64,000 nucleotides of DNA from Burkholderia anthina (GTDB taxonomy: Bacteria > Pseudomonadota > Gammaproteobacteria > Burkholderiales > Burkholderiaceae). Made by a program: the position numbers and the translations under genes. Shown here one piece after another: positions 1-8,118 of this stretch; positions within the stretch are counted from its first letter, which is position 1, and the number at the start of each line of letters is the position of its first letter. The stretch lies in contig NZ_LNJP01000003.1 in assembly GCF_001547525.1 (NCBI RefSeq), positions 1,116,001 through 1,180,000 on the forward strand, read 5' to 3'. A model generated the notes under the pieces. It was not told where the DNA came from, searched no databases, and was given only the letters and a program-made list of their open reading frames with translations.

Positions 1-2
1 AG

Positions 3-338
3 GACGGCCGGCTTGCCGTCGTCGCGGTGCTGTATCGCAACGGCAACGAGAACGCGCAGTTCGCGTCGATCGTGCGCGCGGCGCGGCGCGGCGTCGCGTC
101 GCCGCTGGCGTCGTTCGACGTGGCGGCGCTGATGCCGGACGATCTCGACAGCTATTACCACTACCTCGGCTCGCTGACGACGCCCCCGCTCACCGAGAAC
201 GTCGAATGGTATGTGCTGCAGGACACGATGGAGCTGTCCGCGGCGGACATCGACGCGTTCACGCGGCACTACTCGCACAACGCGCGCGCCACGCAGCCGC
301 TGAACGGACGCCCGCTGTTGAAGTACCAGCGGCACTGA
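3..338 (+). CDS. Alpha-carbonic anhydrase, C-terminal part (truncated by window edge)
   Basis: The reading frame is open from base 3 and has no start inside the window, so only the last 111 or so residues are present. Alpha-class carbonic anhydrases hydrate CO2 to bicarbonate, usually in the periplasm. The segment reading DGRLAVVAVLYRNGNEN and the later YYHYLGSLTTPPLTENVEW are hallmark alpha-CA strands; the latter includes the conserved Thr-Thr-Pro-Pro of the active-site wall. The zinc-binding histidines lie upstream, outside the window. The stop is only 35 bases before katG, so the two genes may share a transcript. Confidence 0.9.
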   Translation, partial: DGRLAVVAVLYRNGNENAQFASIVRAARRGVASPLASFDVAALMPDDLDSYYHYLGSLTTPPLTENVEWYVLQDTMELSAADIDAFTRHYSHNARATQPLNGRPLLKYQRH

Positions 339-373
339 ACCCACGCAACATCGCTCATCCAAGGAGAATGTCC

Positions 374-2560
374 ATGTCGAACCCATCGAAGTGCCCGTTC
401 AACCACACCGCAGGCAGCGGCACGACGAACAAGGACTGGTGGCCGAATCAGCTGAACCTGAACGTCCTGCATCGGCATTCGGCGCTGTCCGATCCGATGG
501 ACCCGGATTTCGACTACGCAGAAGCGTTCAAGAAGCTCGATCTCGCCGCGGTGAAGCAGGACCTGCACGCGCTGATGACGACCTCGCAGGACTGGTGGCC
601 GGCCGACTTCGGCCACTACGGCGGCCTGTTCGTGCGCATGGCGTGGCATAGCGCCGGCACCTACCGCACGGCCGACGGCCGCGGCGGCGCCGGCGGCGGG
701 CAGCAGCGCTTCGCGCCGCTCAACAGCTGGCCGGACAACGTCAGCCTCGACAAGGCCCGCCGCCTGCTGTGGCCGATCAAGCAGAAGTACGGCCGCAACA
801 TCTCGTGGGCCGACCTGCTGATCCTGACCGGCAACGTCGCGCTCGAATCGATGGGCTTCAAGACCTTCGGCTATGCCGGCGGCCGCGTCGACACGTGGGA
901 GCCGGACGACGTCTACTGGGGCTCGGAAAAGATCTGGCTGGAACTGAGCGGCGGCCCGAACAGCCGCTACACCGGCAAGCGCGAGCTCGAAAGCCCGCTC
1001 GCCGCGGTGCAGATGGGCCTGATCTACGTGAACCCGGAAGGCCCGGACGGCAACCCCGACCCGGTCGCCGCCGCGCACGACATCCGCGAGACGTTCGCGC
1101 GCATGGCGATGAACGACGAGGAAACGGTCGCGCTGATCGCGGGCGGCCACACGTTCGGCAAGACGCACGGCGCCGGCCCGGCGTCGAACGTCGGCCCCGA
1201 GCCGGAAGCCGCGGGCCTCGAAGAGCAGGGGCTCGGCTGGAAGAGCACGTTCGGCACGGGCAAGGGCAAGGACACGATCACGAGCGGCCTCGAAGTCACG
1301 TGGACGTCGACGCCGACGCAGTGGAGCAACGATTTCTTCAAACACCTGTTCAGCTACGAATGGGAGCTCACGAAGAGCCCGGCCGGCGCGCACCAGTGGG
1401 TCGCGAAGGATGCGGACGAAGTGATTCCCGATGCGTACGACGCGTCGAAGAAGCATCGCCCGACGATGTTGACGACCGACCTGTCGCTGCGTTTCGACCC
1501 GGCCTACGAAAAGATCTCGCGCCGCTTCTACGAGAACCCGGCCGAGTTCGCCGACGCGTTCGCACGCGCATGGTTCAAGCTCACGCACCGCGACATGGGC
1601 CCGCGCTCGCGCTATCTCGGCCCGGACGTGCCGGCGGAACACCTGCTGTGGCAGGACCCGATCCCGGCCGTCGATCACCCGCTGATCGACGCCGCCGACG
1701 TCGCCGCGCTCAAGGCGAAGGTGCTGGCCACCGGCCTGTCGGTGTCGCAGCTCGTGTCGACCGCATGGGCGTCGGCGGCGACGTTCCGCGGCTCGGACAA
1801 GCGCGGCGGCGCGAACGGTGCGCGCATTCGTCTCGCGCCGCAGAAGGACTGGGAAGTGAACCAGCCGGCGGCGCTCGCGGCGGTGCTCGAAACGCTCGAA
1901 GGCGTGCGCAAGGCGTTCAACGATGCGCAGACGGACGGCAAGAAGGTGTCGCTGGCCGACCTGATCGTGCTGGCCGGCGCGGCGGGCGTCGAGCAGGCGG
2001 CGAAGAACGCGGGTGTCGCGATCACGGTGCCGTTCGCGCCGGGCCGGATGGATGCGTCGCAGGAAGAAACCGACGTCGACGCGATGGCCGTGCTCGAGCC
2101 GGTGGCGGACGGGTTCCGCAACTACCTGAAGCACGCGTACAAGACGCCGGCCGAGGCGCTGCTGGTCGACAAGGCGCAGCTGCTGACGTTGACGGCGCCG
2201 GAGATGACCGTGCTGGTCGGCGGCTTGCGGGTGCTCGGCGCGAACGTCGGCGGCTCGAAGCACGGCGTGTTCACCGATCGTCCGGGCACGCTGACGAACG
2301 ACTTCTTCGCGAACCTGCTCGACATGGGTACGGAGTGGAAGCCGGTGTCGGGCGCGAACGACGTGTTCGAGGGGCGCGACCGTGCGACGGGCGCGGTCAA
2401 GTGGACGGGCACGCGCGTCGACCTGATCTTCGGCTCGCACTCGCAGTTGCGCGCGCTGGCCGAGGTGTACGGCAGCGCGGATGCGAAGGAGAAGTTCGTG
2501 CGCGACTTCGTCGCCGCCTGGAACAAGGTGATGAACCTCGACCGCTTCGATCTCGCGTGA
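374..2560 (+). CDS. katG: Catalase-peroxidase KatG
   Basis: This is a bifunctional haem catalase-peroxidase (728 aa, the usual family length) that removes H2O2 and organic peroxides in the cytoplasm. The distal-side motif RMAWHSAGTYR gives Arg88, Trp91 and His92. GGHTFGKTHG supplies the proximal haem ligand His259. The GLIYVNPEGPDG loop carries the Tyr expected in the Met-Tyr-Trp adduct. The second, non-haem peroxidase-like half is also complete. ATG at 374 is preferred to ATG at 368 because the AAGGAG at 361-366 is correctly spaced only for 374. It lies 35 bases after the carbonic anhydrase gene and converges on a second catalase across a shared terminator. No OxyR site was identified. Confidence 0.97.
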   Translation: MSNPSKCPFNHTAGSGTTNKDWWPNQLNLNVLHRHSALSDPMDPDFDYAEAFKKLDLAAVKQDLHALMTTSQDWWPADFGHYGGLFVRMAWHSAGTYRTADGRGGAGGGQQRFAPLNSWPDNVSLDKARRLLWPIKQKYGRNISWADLLILTGNVALESMGFKTFGYAGGRVDTWEPDDVYWGSEKIWLELSGGPNSRYTGKRELESPLAAVQMGLIYVNPEGPDGNPDPVAAAHDIRETFARMAMNDEETVALIAGGHTFGKTHGAGPASNVGPEPEAAGLEEQGLGWKSTFGTGKGKDTITSGLEVTWTSTPTQWSNDFFKHLFSYEWELTKSPAGAHQWVAKDADEVIPDAYDASKKHRPTMLTTDLSLRFDPAYEKISRRFYENPAEFADAFARAWFKLTHRDMGPRSRYLGPDVPAEHLLWQDPIPAVDHPLIDAADVAALKAKVLATGLSVSQLVSTAWASAATFRGSDKRGGANGARIRLAPQKDWEVNQPAALAAVLETLEGVRKAFNDAQTDGKKVSLADLIVLAGAAGVEQAAKNAGVAITVPFAPGRMDASQEETDVDAMAVLEPVADGFRNYLKHAYKTPAEALLVDKAQLLTLTAPEMTVLVGGLRVLGANVGGSKHGVFTDRPGTLTNDFFANLLDMGTEWKPVSGANDVFEGRDRATGAVKWTGTRVDLIFGSHSQLRALAEVYGSADAKEKFVRDFVAAWNKVMNLDRFDLA

Positions 2561-2592
2561 TCGACGGCTTCACGCCGCTCACGTAGCAAACG

Positions 2593-2622
2593 AAAACGGC
2601 CAGTCTCGCGACTGGCCGTTTT
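2593..2622. terminator. Bidirectional terminator between katG and the secreted catalase
   Basis: A perfect 13-bp stem (2593-2605 with 2610-2622) closes a TCGC loop. It begins with AAAA and ends with TTTT, so it reads as an intrinsic terminator on both strands. It sits between two convergent catalase genes whose stops are 83 bases apart. Confidence 0.85.
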
Positions 2623-2643
2623 CATCATGGGTTCAACCTGACG

Positions 2644-4173
2644 TCAGTCCGCCAGCCGCGCAGCCAGCGCCTCAACGCGCTGCGGATCCGCATTGACCGC
2701 CAGCGCGATCCTGCGGCCGTACTCCGGATCGGCCTTCTGGAAATACGACAGCATCGTGTACTTGACGTTCTCGTCCTTCACCTGCCCGAGATCGCCCGCG
2801 AGATTCGCGATCAGATCCTTGCGCTCGTTCTCCGGCAGCGATCGATAGAACGCACCGGCCTGCGCGAAGTTCCGCGTCCGCGCGATCGCCGCCTGCTGCG
2901 TCGTGCCGGTCAGCGGCAGCCGGCTGTACTTGTACCGCGCATCCGCCGACAGATCCTTCGCCGCGCTCGGCTCGTAGTTCACGGTGCCCTTGGTCATGCC
3001 GCCGTTCATCGCGCCGTCCTGGTTGTGGTTCGCCACGTCGGCGCGCGGGCGATTCACCGGCAATTGCAGCCCGTTCACGCCTACCCGATGCAGCTGCGTA
3101 TCCGCATATGCGAACAGGCGGCCTTGCAGCAGCCGGTCTTCCGACGGCTCGATGCCCGGCACCAGGTTCGACGGTGCCATCGCGGCCTGCTCCGTTTCCT
3201 GGAAGATGTTCGCCGGATTGCGGTCGAGCGTCATCGTGCCGATCTTGATCTCGGGAACGTCCGGCCAGATCTTCGTGGCGTCGAGCGGATCGAACTCGAA
3301 GCGCGCGAGCTGCTCGGGCTTCAGCACCTGGATATACAGATCCCATTTCGGGAAGTTGCCGGCGGCAATGGCCGCCTGCAAATCACGCGTCATGTGATTG
3401 AAGTCCTTGCCCTGAATGCGCTCGGCTTCCTTCGCGTCGAGATTGTGCTCGCCCTGCAAGCTCTTCCAGTGGAATTTCACGTAGTGCACGTCGCCGCGCG
3501 CGTTGACGAACTTGTACGCGTGCACGCTGTTGCCGTCCATCTCGCGATAGCTTCTCGGCGTGCCGTAGTCCGAATAAAGGCGCGTGAGCATGTGCGTCGC
3601 TTCGGGTTGATGCGAGAAGAAATCGAAGAAGCGGTTCGGATCCTGGATGTTCGTGTCCGGCGCCGGCTTCAGCGAATGGACCATGTCCGGGAACTTGATC
3701 GCGTCGCGGATGAAGAACACCGGCAGGTTGTTGCCCACCAGATCCCAGTTGCCTTCCGACGTATAGAACTTCGTCGCGAAGCCGCGCGGGTCGCGCAGCG
3801 TCTCCGGCGACGTGCCGCCGTGGATCACGCTCGAGAACCGGACGAACACCGGCGTGTCGGTGCCCGGCGCGAACACCTTCGCCTGCGTGTAGTCGGAAAT
3901 GTCGCGGGTCGCGATGAAGTGTCCGTATGCGCCGGTGCCGCGCGCGTGCACGACGCGCTCCGGAATGCGCTCACGGTCGAAACGCTGCAGTTTCTGGATC
4001 AGGTTGACGTCCTGCAGCACCACGGGGCCACCGGGGCCGGCCGTCTGCGAGTTCTGGTTGTCGCCGACCGGCGCGCCGTTGTCGCGTGTCAGTGTCGATG
4101 CGCTCGCGTCGAAGGTCAGGACGGTCGCGCATACCAGCAAAGCGGTACGCCATGCGGCTTGCGTGTTGTACAT
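2644..4173 (-). CDS. katB: Secreted monofunctional haem catalase (KatB/KatA type)
   Basis: This is a typical monofunctional catalase of 509 aa that dismutates H2O2. It starts with a hydrophobic signal peptide ending near ASA (about residue 26), so a periplasmic location is predicted, as for Pseudomonas KatB. His76 in RVVHARGTGAYGHF is the distal catalytic residue, and RLFAYADTQLHRVG carries the proximal haem Tyr. The FVRFSSV, NLPVFFIRDAIKFPD and FFSHQPEATH blocks are classic catalase signatures. With KatG next door this gives two enzymatically distinct peroxide defences, one cytoplasmic and one exported. The katB symbol is by analogy; a catalase name used in Burkholderia may differ. Confidence 0.92.
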   Translation of the reverse strand: MYNTQAAWRTALLVCATVLTFDASASTLTRDNGAPVGDNQNSQTAGPGGPVVLQDVNLIQKLQRFDRERIPERVVHARGTGAYGHFIATRDISDYTQAKVFAPGTDTPVFVRFSSVIHGGTSPETLRDPRGFATKFYTSEGNWDLVGNNLPVFFIRDAIKFPDMVHSLKPAPDTNIQDPNRFFDFFSHQPEATHMLTRLYSDYGTPRSYREMDGNSVHAYKFVNARGDVHYVKFHWKSLQGEHNLDAKEAERIQGKDFNHMTRDLQAAIAAGNFPKWDLYIQVLKPEQLARFEFDPLDATKIWPDVPEIKIGTMTLDRNPANIFQETEQAAMAPSNLVPGIEPSEDRLLQGRLFAYADTQLHRVGVNGLQLPVNRPRADVANHNQDGAMNGGMTKGTVNYEPSAAKDLSADARYKYSRLPLTGTTQQAAIARTRNFAQAGAFYRSLPENERKDLIANLAGDLGQVKDENVKYTMLSYFQKADPEYGRRIALAVNADPQRVEALAARLAD

Positions 4174-4460
4174 CTGTCGACTCCATGTTTGAAATGGGGC
4201 CTCACTGTAATTCGCATGTAAGCCGGCCGTGAATTGACTTATTCGTATCGGCTCGATTGGCGATCGCTATCGTCGTGGTTCGCGGCGGCACGATCGGCGA
4301 GTGAAAAAAGTGCGCCGGCTCGGACCGGTCCGAGCACCGGCCGATTTTCAGACTGGGCCGATTCATTTCACGCAGCCGCGCATTCGACAATGCCTGCACC
4401 CTGCCCGATCCGCTTGCCGGTCCCGCCGGCCGGGAACTCGACCACTCAGGAGCAAGCACC
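4174..4460. promoter_or_regulatory. Divergent promoter region of the secreted catalase and the APC permease
   Basis: This 287-bp non-coding stretch separates two divergently transcribed genes and must hold both promoters. The half near the catalase is less GC-rich (around 4200-4300). An AGGAG just before 4461 serves the permease. No clear OxyR or other operator was recognised. Confidence 0.5.
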
Positions 4461-6116
4461 ATGAACGATGCAGGATCGCCCATCCGCCATGCCGCCGACG
4501 TCGCGGCCGATACGCCGCACGATGCCGGCGGCCACACGCTGCAACGCGGCCTCAGCTGGAAGGACGCGTTCTGGGTCACGAGCGGCGTGCCGGCCGGCGT
4601 GCTGTTCACGATCGGCGGCGTGTCCGCGACGATCGGCCACCCGGCGTGGGCCGTGTGGATCGCCGCGATCACGATGGGGCTGATTCAAAGCGCGACCTAC
4701 GCGGAGATTTCCAGCCTGTTTCCGCATAAATCGGGCGGCGCGTCGGTGTACGGCGCGATCGGCTGGGTTCGTTACAGCAAGCTGATTGCGCCGGTATCCG
4801 TGTGGTGCAACTGGCTCGCGTGGTCGCCGATGCTCGCGCTCGGCTGCGGCCTCGCAGCGAGCTATGCGCTCACGAGTCTCTTTCCCGCCGATGCGGCCGT
4901 GCTGCACTGGCAGCTCAAGGTTGCGGACCTCGGCTTCATCAAGCCGGGGCTTTCGCTGCGGATCAACGCGACGTTCATCATCGCGACGATCCTGCTTCTC
5001 GTCACGTTCAAGCTGCAGCACAGCGGTGCGTCGAAGGCCGCGCGTACGCAGCGCATTCTCGGCATCGCGTCGCTCACGCCGCTCTTGATCGTCGGCATCG
5101 TGCCGTTCGTCACCGGCGACGTGCCGATGTCGAACCTGCTCCCGTTGCTGCCGCTCGGTCACGACGCGCAGGGCAACCTTACGGCCGCGACCTTCGGCTC
5201 ATGGAACGGGCAGGGCGTGACGATGGCGCTCGGCGCGATGTTCATGGCCGGCTGGGCGTCGTACGGTTTCGAGACGGCCGTCTGCTACACGCGTGAGTTC
5301 CGCGATCCGCGGCGCGATACCGCGAAGGCGATCTTCTGGTCGGGCGCGCTGTGCCTCGTCGTGATGACGCTCGTGCCGATGGCGTTCCAGGGCGCGCTCG
5401 GCACCCAGGCGATGCTCGATCCGTCGATTCGCGACGGTAGCGGCGTGGCGGCCGCGATGGCAAAGATCGTCGGCGGCGGCGCGTGGGTCGCGAATGCGGT
5501 CGTCGTGATGCTGATGCTGTCGATCCTGCTGATCGTGATGACGTCGATGATGGGTTCGTCGCGCACGCTGTACCAGGCGTCGGTCGACGGCTGGCTGCCG
5601 AAGTACCTGTCGCACGTGAACGAGCACGGCTCGCCCACGCGCGCGATGTGGACCGACCTCGGCTTCAACCTCGTGTTGCTGATGATGTCGGACTACATGA
5701 CGGTGCTGTCGATCTCGAACGTCTGCTACATGCTGTTCGTATTCCTGAATCTTCAGTCGGGCTGGATCCACCGGATGGATCGCGGCAACTGGGATCGGCC
5801 GTTCCGCTGCCCGACGTGGCTGCTCGTCGCGGGCTCGATCTGCGGCTATGCGAACCTCGTTTATGCGGGCGCGGGCGCCGATCTGCAAGGCGAAGGCACG
5901 CTGCGCAACGGGTTGATCGCGATGTTGCTGATCGTGCCGGTGTTCCTGTATCGCCATTACTGGCAGGACCGCGGCCGCTTCCCCGCGCAGATGCAGCGCG
6001 ACATGGAGCTCGCGGTGCCGACGCGCAGCATGTGGCTGAATCTCGCGCCTTACGCGGCGCTGATCGGCGCGGTGCTGGCGGTCGCCGGTTCCCATTACTT
6101 CGCGTGGGGCCGTTGA
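4461..6116 (+). CDS. APC-superfamily amino acid/amine permease
   Basis: This is a 551-aa inner-membrane transporter with about 12-14 hydrophobic segments. The GVSATIGHPAW and MGLIQSATYAEISSLFPHKSGGASVYGAIGW segments resemble TM1 to TM3 of the amino acid/polyamine/organocation family, with a glycine-rich unwound helix and the conserved acidic residue in the AEISS motif. The FMAGWASYGFETAVCYTREFRDPRRDT stretch is the typical TM6-TM7 region. The N-terminus has about 35 hydrophilic residues. The AGGAG at about 4448 supports this ATG. The substrate cannot be told from sequence; amino acid or GABA-like permeases are closest in feel. It appears to be a single-gene unit between the catalase and the EPS operon. 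Confidence 0.85.
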   Translation: MNDAGSPIRHAADVAADTPHDAGGHTLQRGLSWKDAFWVTSGVPAGVLFTIGGVSATIGHPAWAVWIAAITMGLIQSATYAEISSLFPHKSGGASVYGAIGWVRYSKLIAPVSVWCNWLAWSPMLALGCGLAASYALTSLFPADAAVLHWQLKVADLGFIKPGLSLRINATFIIATILLLVTFKLQHSGASKAARTQRILGIASLTPLLIVGIVPFVTGDVPMSNLLPLLPLGHDAQGNLTAATFGSWNGQGVTMALGAMFMAGWASYGFETAVCYTREFRDPRRDTAKAIFWSGALCLVVMTLVPMAFQGALGTQAMLDPSIRDGSGVAAAMAKIVGGGAWVANAVVVMLMLSILLIVMTSMMGSSRTLYQASVDGWLPKYLSHVNEHGSPTRAMWTDLGFNLVLLMMSDYMTVLSISNVCYMLFVFLNLQSGWIHRMDRGNWDRPFRCPTWLLVAGSICGYANLVYAGAGADLQGEGTLRNGLIAMLLIVPVFLYRHYWQDRGRFPAQMQRDMELAVPTRSMWLNLAPYAALIGAVLAVAGSHYFAWGR

Positions 6117-6184
6117 GCATTCGTTGCCGGCTTCCGGCCGGCGGCGATACGCGCGGCCTGCCGGGCCGACCTTCGCCGGGACAA

Positions 6185-6306
6185 GACCCGGGAGCGGGCG
6201 TTCGATGGTGGCCGGTGGGCGCGGCCACGTCACGATTCACATGCTGATCGTGCTGCATGCTCCAAAACGCTGCCAGATGCGAGCATCGAGCGCCCGCCCC
6301 CGGGTC
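6185..6306 (+). repeat. Foldable dispersed element, copy A
   Basis: The outer arms 6185-6207 and 6284-6306 pair over 23 positions with one mismatch and one G-T wobble. Inside them GTGGCC (6208-6213) pairs with GGCCAC (6223-6228). The core GGCCGGTGGGCGCGGCC and the later CGCTGCCAGATGCGA recur in copies at 18212-18328 and 22297-22420. It lies about 300 bases upstream of the EPS operon. Either a structured RNA or a DNA-level palindromic repeat would fit. Confidence 0.7.
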
Positions 6307-6469
6307 CACACGCGCGGACGATACCGATCTCCGCACGATGCTGTTTCATCGCGACGGCACGACATCGCAAACCGGCCGCACAGAACAGGACCAGTCCGAC
6401 CGGCAAGCGCTGCCGATCTTCCCGTTGCCTGATGGTCCCGCGCATTCCTCGTCAATAGAATGAATCGAA

Positions 6470-6493
6470 CGAATCCGATTCGCACCGCGAATC
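6470..6493. promoter_or_regulatory. Overlapping palindromes upstream of the EPS operon
   Basis: CGAATCCGATTCG (6470-6482) is a perfect 13-bp palindrome. It overlaps GATTCGCACCGCGAATC (6477-6493), which has 7-bp arms around ACC. Further GAATC/GAACG half-sites lie just upstream. A TTGACG follows at about 6515. The arrangement suggests an operator for a dimeric regulator controlling the EPS genes; the regulator is unknown. Confidence 0.45.
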
Positions 6494-6601
6494 ATTCGTC
6501 CGATCTCGAATAACTTGACGTGAACCACCCGAGGCGCCTCCACACGCGTATCTCCATGCGGGCCGCATGGGCAAAGCCGGCATGTCGTGAGGCGACGTGA
6601 A

Positions 6602-7990
6602 ATGCTGAAAAAACTGCTCAGAAACCGGGCGCTCGCCGTGCTCGTCGCCGACATCGCGATGATCGTCACGATCGCGGTCGTGATGCTGGACGAAACGACC
6701 ATGTCGCTCGCGGCGCTGCGAACGGAAACCGTGCTCGTCGCGACGAGCGTGCTGTGCGCGACCTTCCTGCTGGGCCTGATCGACCGCGACCTGAGCGACA
6801 ACGGCGCGCGCATCGCGCGTTATCTGCTTCGCGCGCTCGCGCTATGGCTGATCGCGCAAGGCAGCGTGTTCGTCATGATGATCGCGATGGCCGCGGTCAA
6901 TGTCGCGTCGTTCGCGTGGTTCGTTCGCTGGACGCTGGGTGTCGCGGTGTCGCTGATCGCGTTTCGCATCGCGCTGTTCGTGTGGCGGTGCCGCCGCGTG
7001 CGCGCGCCCAAGCGTTATCGCGCGATCGCGCTCGCGGGGACCGACGAGCGCATCGCGCAACTGGCTTCCGCGGTGGAACGCATGGCTTCGCCGTACCGGT
7101 TCGTCGCGATCTATCGGGTTTCGCCGGACGCCGGGGCGAGCGCCGGCGAGCTTCCGGTGCACCGCGACCTCGCGACGTTTGCGAGACACGCGCGGCAGCT
7201 TCGCGCGAGCGAGATCTGGATCGCGTTGCCGCTGAGCGAAGAGCGCGCGATCGTCGACGTGATCGAGGAATTCCGTCACGACTTCGTCGATCTGCGGCTG
7301 CTGCCCGACGTGAGCCAGCTCGCGCCGTTCGGCAGTCAGGCCGACGAAGTGCTCGGCCAGCCGGCCATCTCGCTCGCCGTGTCGCCGCTGACGCCGCGCG
7401 CGCGAATGCTGAAGGCGGCATTCGACCGTACCTTTGCCGCGGTCGCGCTGATCGCGCTGATGCCGCTGCTGCTCGTCATCGGCGTCGCGGTGAAGCTGTC
7501 GTCGCCGGGGCCCGTGTTCTTTACGCAGAAGCGGCGCGGCGCCGACGGTGAAACCTTCGACATCTACAAGTTCCGCACGATGAAGCTGCACGTCGAGCGG
7601 GATGGCACGGTCGTGCAGGCGATGCGCAACGATCCGCGCGTCACGGCCGTCGGCGCGCTGTTGCGACGCACGAGCCTCGACGAGCTGCCGCAGTTCATCA
7701 ACGTGCTGCTCGGCGACATGTCGGTGGTCGGCCCGCGCCCGCACGCGGTCGAGCACGACGCGCAATACCGCACGATCGTCGACGGCTACATCCATCGCTA
7801 CCGGATCAAGCCCGGCATCACCGGATGGGCGCAGGTCAACGGGCTGCGCGGCGCGACCGAACGCGTCGAAAGCATGCAGTCGCGCATCGAGCATGACCTG
7901 TACTACCTGCGCAACTGGTCGTTCGCGCTCGACCTGCGCATCATCGGCGCGACCGTGCTGAAAGGGATCGTGCATCCCAACGCCTACTGA
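6602..7990 (+). CDS. Undecaprenyl-phosphate sugar phosphotransferase that primes EPS synthesis
   Basis: This 462-aa inner-membrane enzyme should transfer a hexose-1-phosphate, probably glucose, to undecaprenyl phosphate as the first step of EPS repeat-unit assembly. The N-terminal half has about four membrane helices and a CoA-binding-like domain typical of WcaJ/BceB-type proteins. A fifth helix at about residues 275-300 precedes the catalytic bacterial sugar transferase domain. That domain contains SSPGPVFFTQKRRGADGETF, YKFRTM, RRTSLDELPQFINVL and VGPRPHA, ending in IKPGITGWAQVNGLRG. ATG 6602 is favoured over GTG 6587 because a GAGG lies about 9 bases upstream. It is the first gene of the operon, followed after 128 bases by the OPX gene. 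Confidence 0.92.
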   Translation: MLKKLLRNRALAVLVADIAMIVTIAVVMLDETTMSLAALRTETVLVATSVLCATFLLGLIDRDLSDNGARIARYLLRALALWLIAQGSVFVMMIAMAAVNVASFAWFVRWTLGVAVSLIAFRIALFVWRCRRVRAPKRYRAIALAGTDERIAQLASAVERMASPYRFVAIYRVSPDAGASAGELPVHRDLATFARHARQLRASEIWIALPLSEERAIVDVIEEFRHDFVDLRLLPDVSQLAPFGSQADEVLGQPAISLAVSPLTPRARMLKAAFDRTFAAVALIALMPLLLVIGVAVKLSSPGPVFFTQKRRGADGETFDIYKFRTMKLHVERDGTVVQAMRNDPRVTAVGALLRRTSLDELPQFINVLLGDMSVVGPRPHAVEHDAQYRTIVDGYIHRYRIKPGITGWAQVNGLRGATERVESMQSRIEHDLYYLRNWSFALDLRIIGATVLKGIVHPNAY

Positions 7991-8048
7991 GCGGCCCGCC
8001 GCGTTCGCGTGACCGGCGAACGCGGCGCGCACTCACCCGAACCCCGCT

Positions 8049-8076
8049 CGCGCCCGGCTACCCCGGGCCGGGCGCG
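8049..8076. other. Intra-operon GC-rich hairpin
   Basis: CGCGCCCGGC (8049-8058) pairs perfectly with 8067-8076 around an 8-base loop. It lies between the priming transferase and the OPX gene and has no T-run, so it is more likely an mRNA-processing or attenuation structure than a terminator. Confidence 0.45.
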
Positions 8077-8118
8077 CGCGGCCGCCGCACCCCGGCGCCG
8101 CCATCAAGGAATGATCAG

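Larger units (their letters stand above)
6117..6601. promoter_or_regulatory. Intergenic leader of the EPS operon
   Basis: No convincing gene lies in this 485-bp gap. It holds one copy of a foldable repeat (6185-6306), a degenerate copy of an 18-bp palindrome (about 6384-6401), and a cluster of short palindromes (6470-6493) followed by a TTGACG that could be a -35 hexamer. Together these look like the control region of the downstream EPS operon. Confidence 0.55.

Noticed and set aside
269..2440. A 723-codon open frame antisense to katG
   Set aside because: It is a high-GC shadow of katG with Arg/His/Ala-rich, unfolded-looking composition and no ribosome site.
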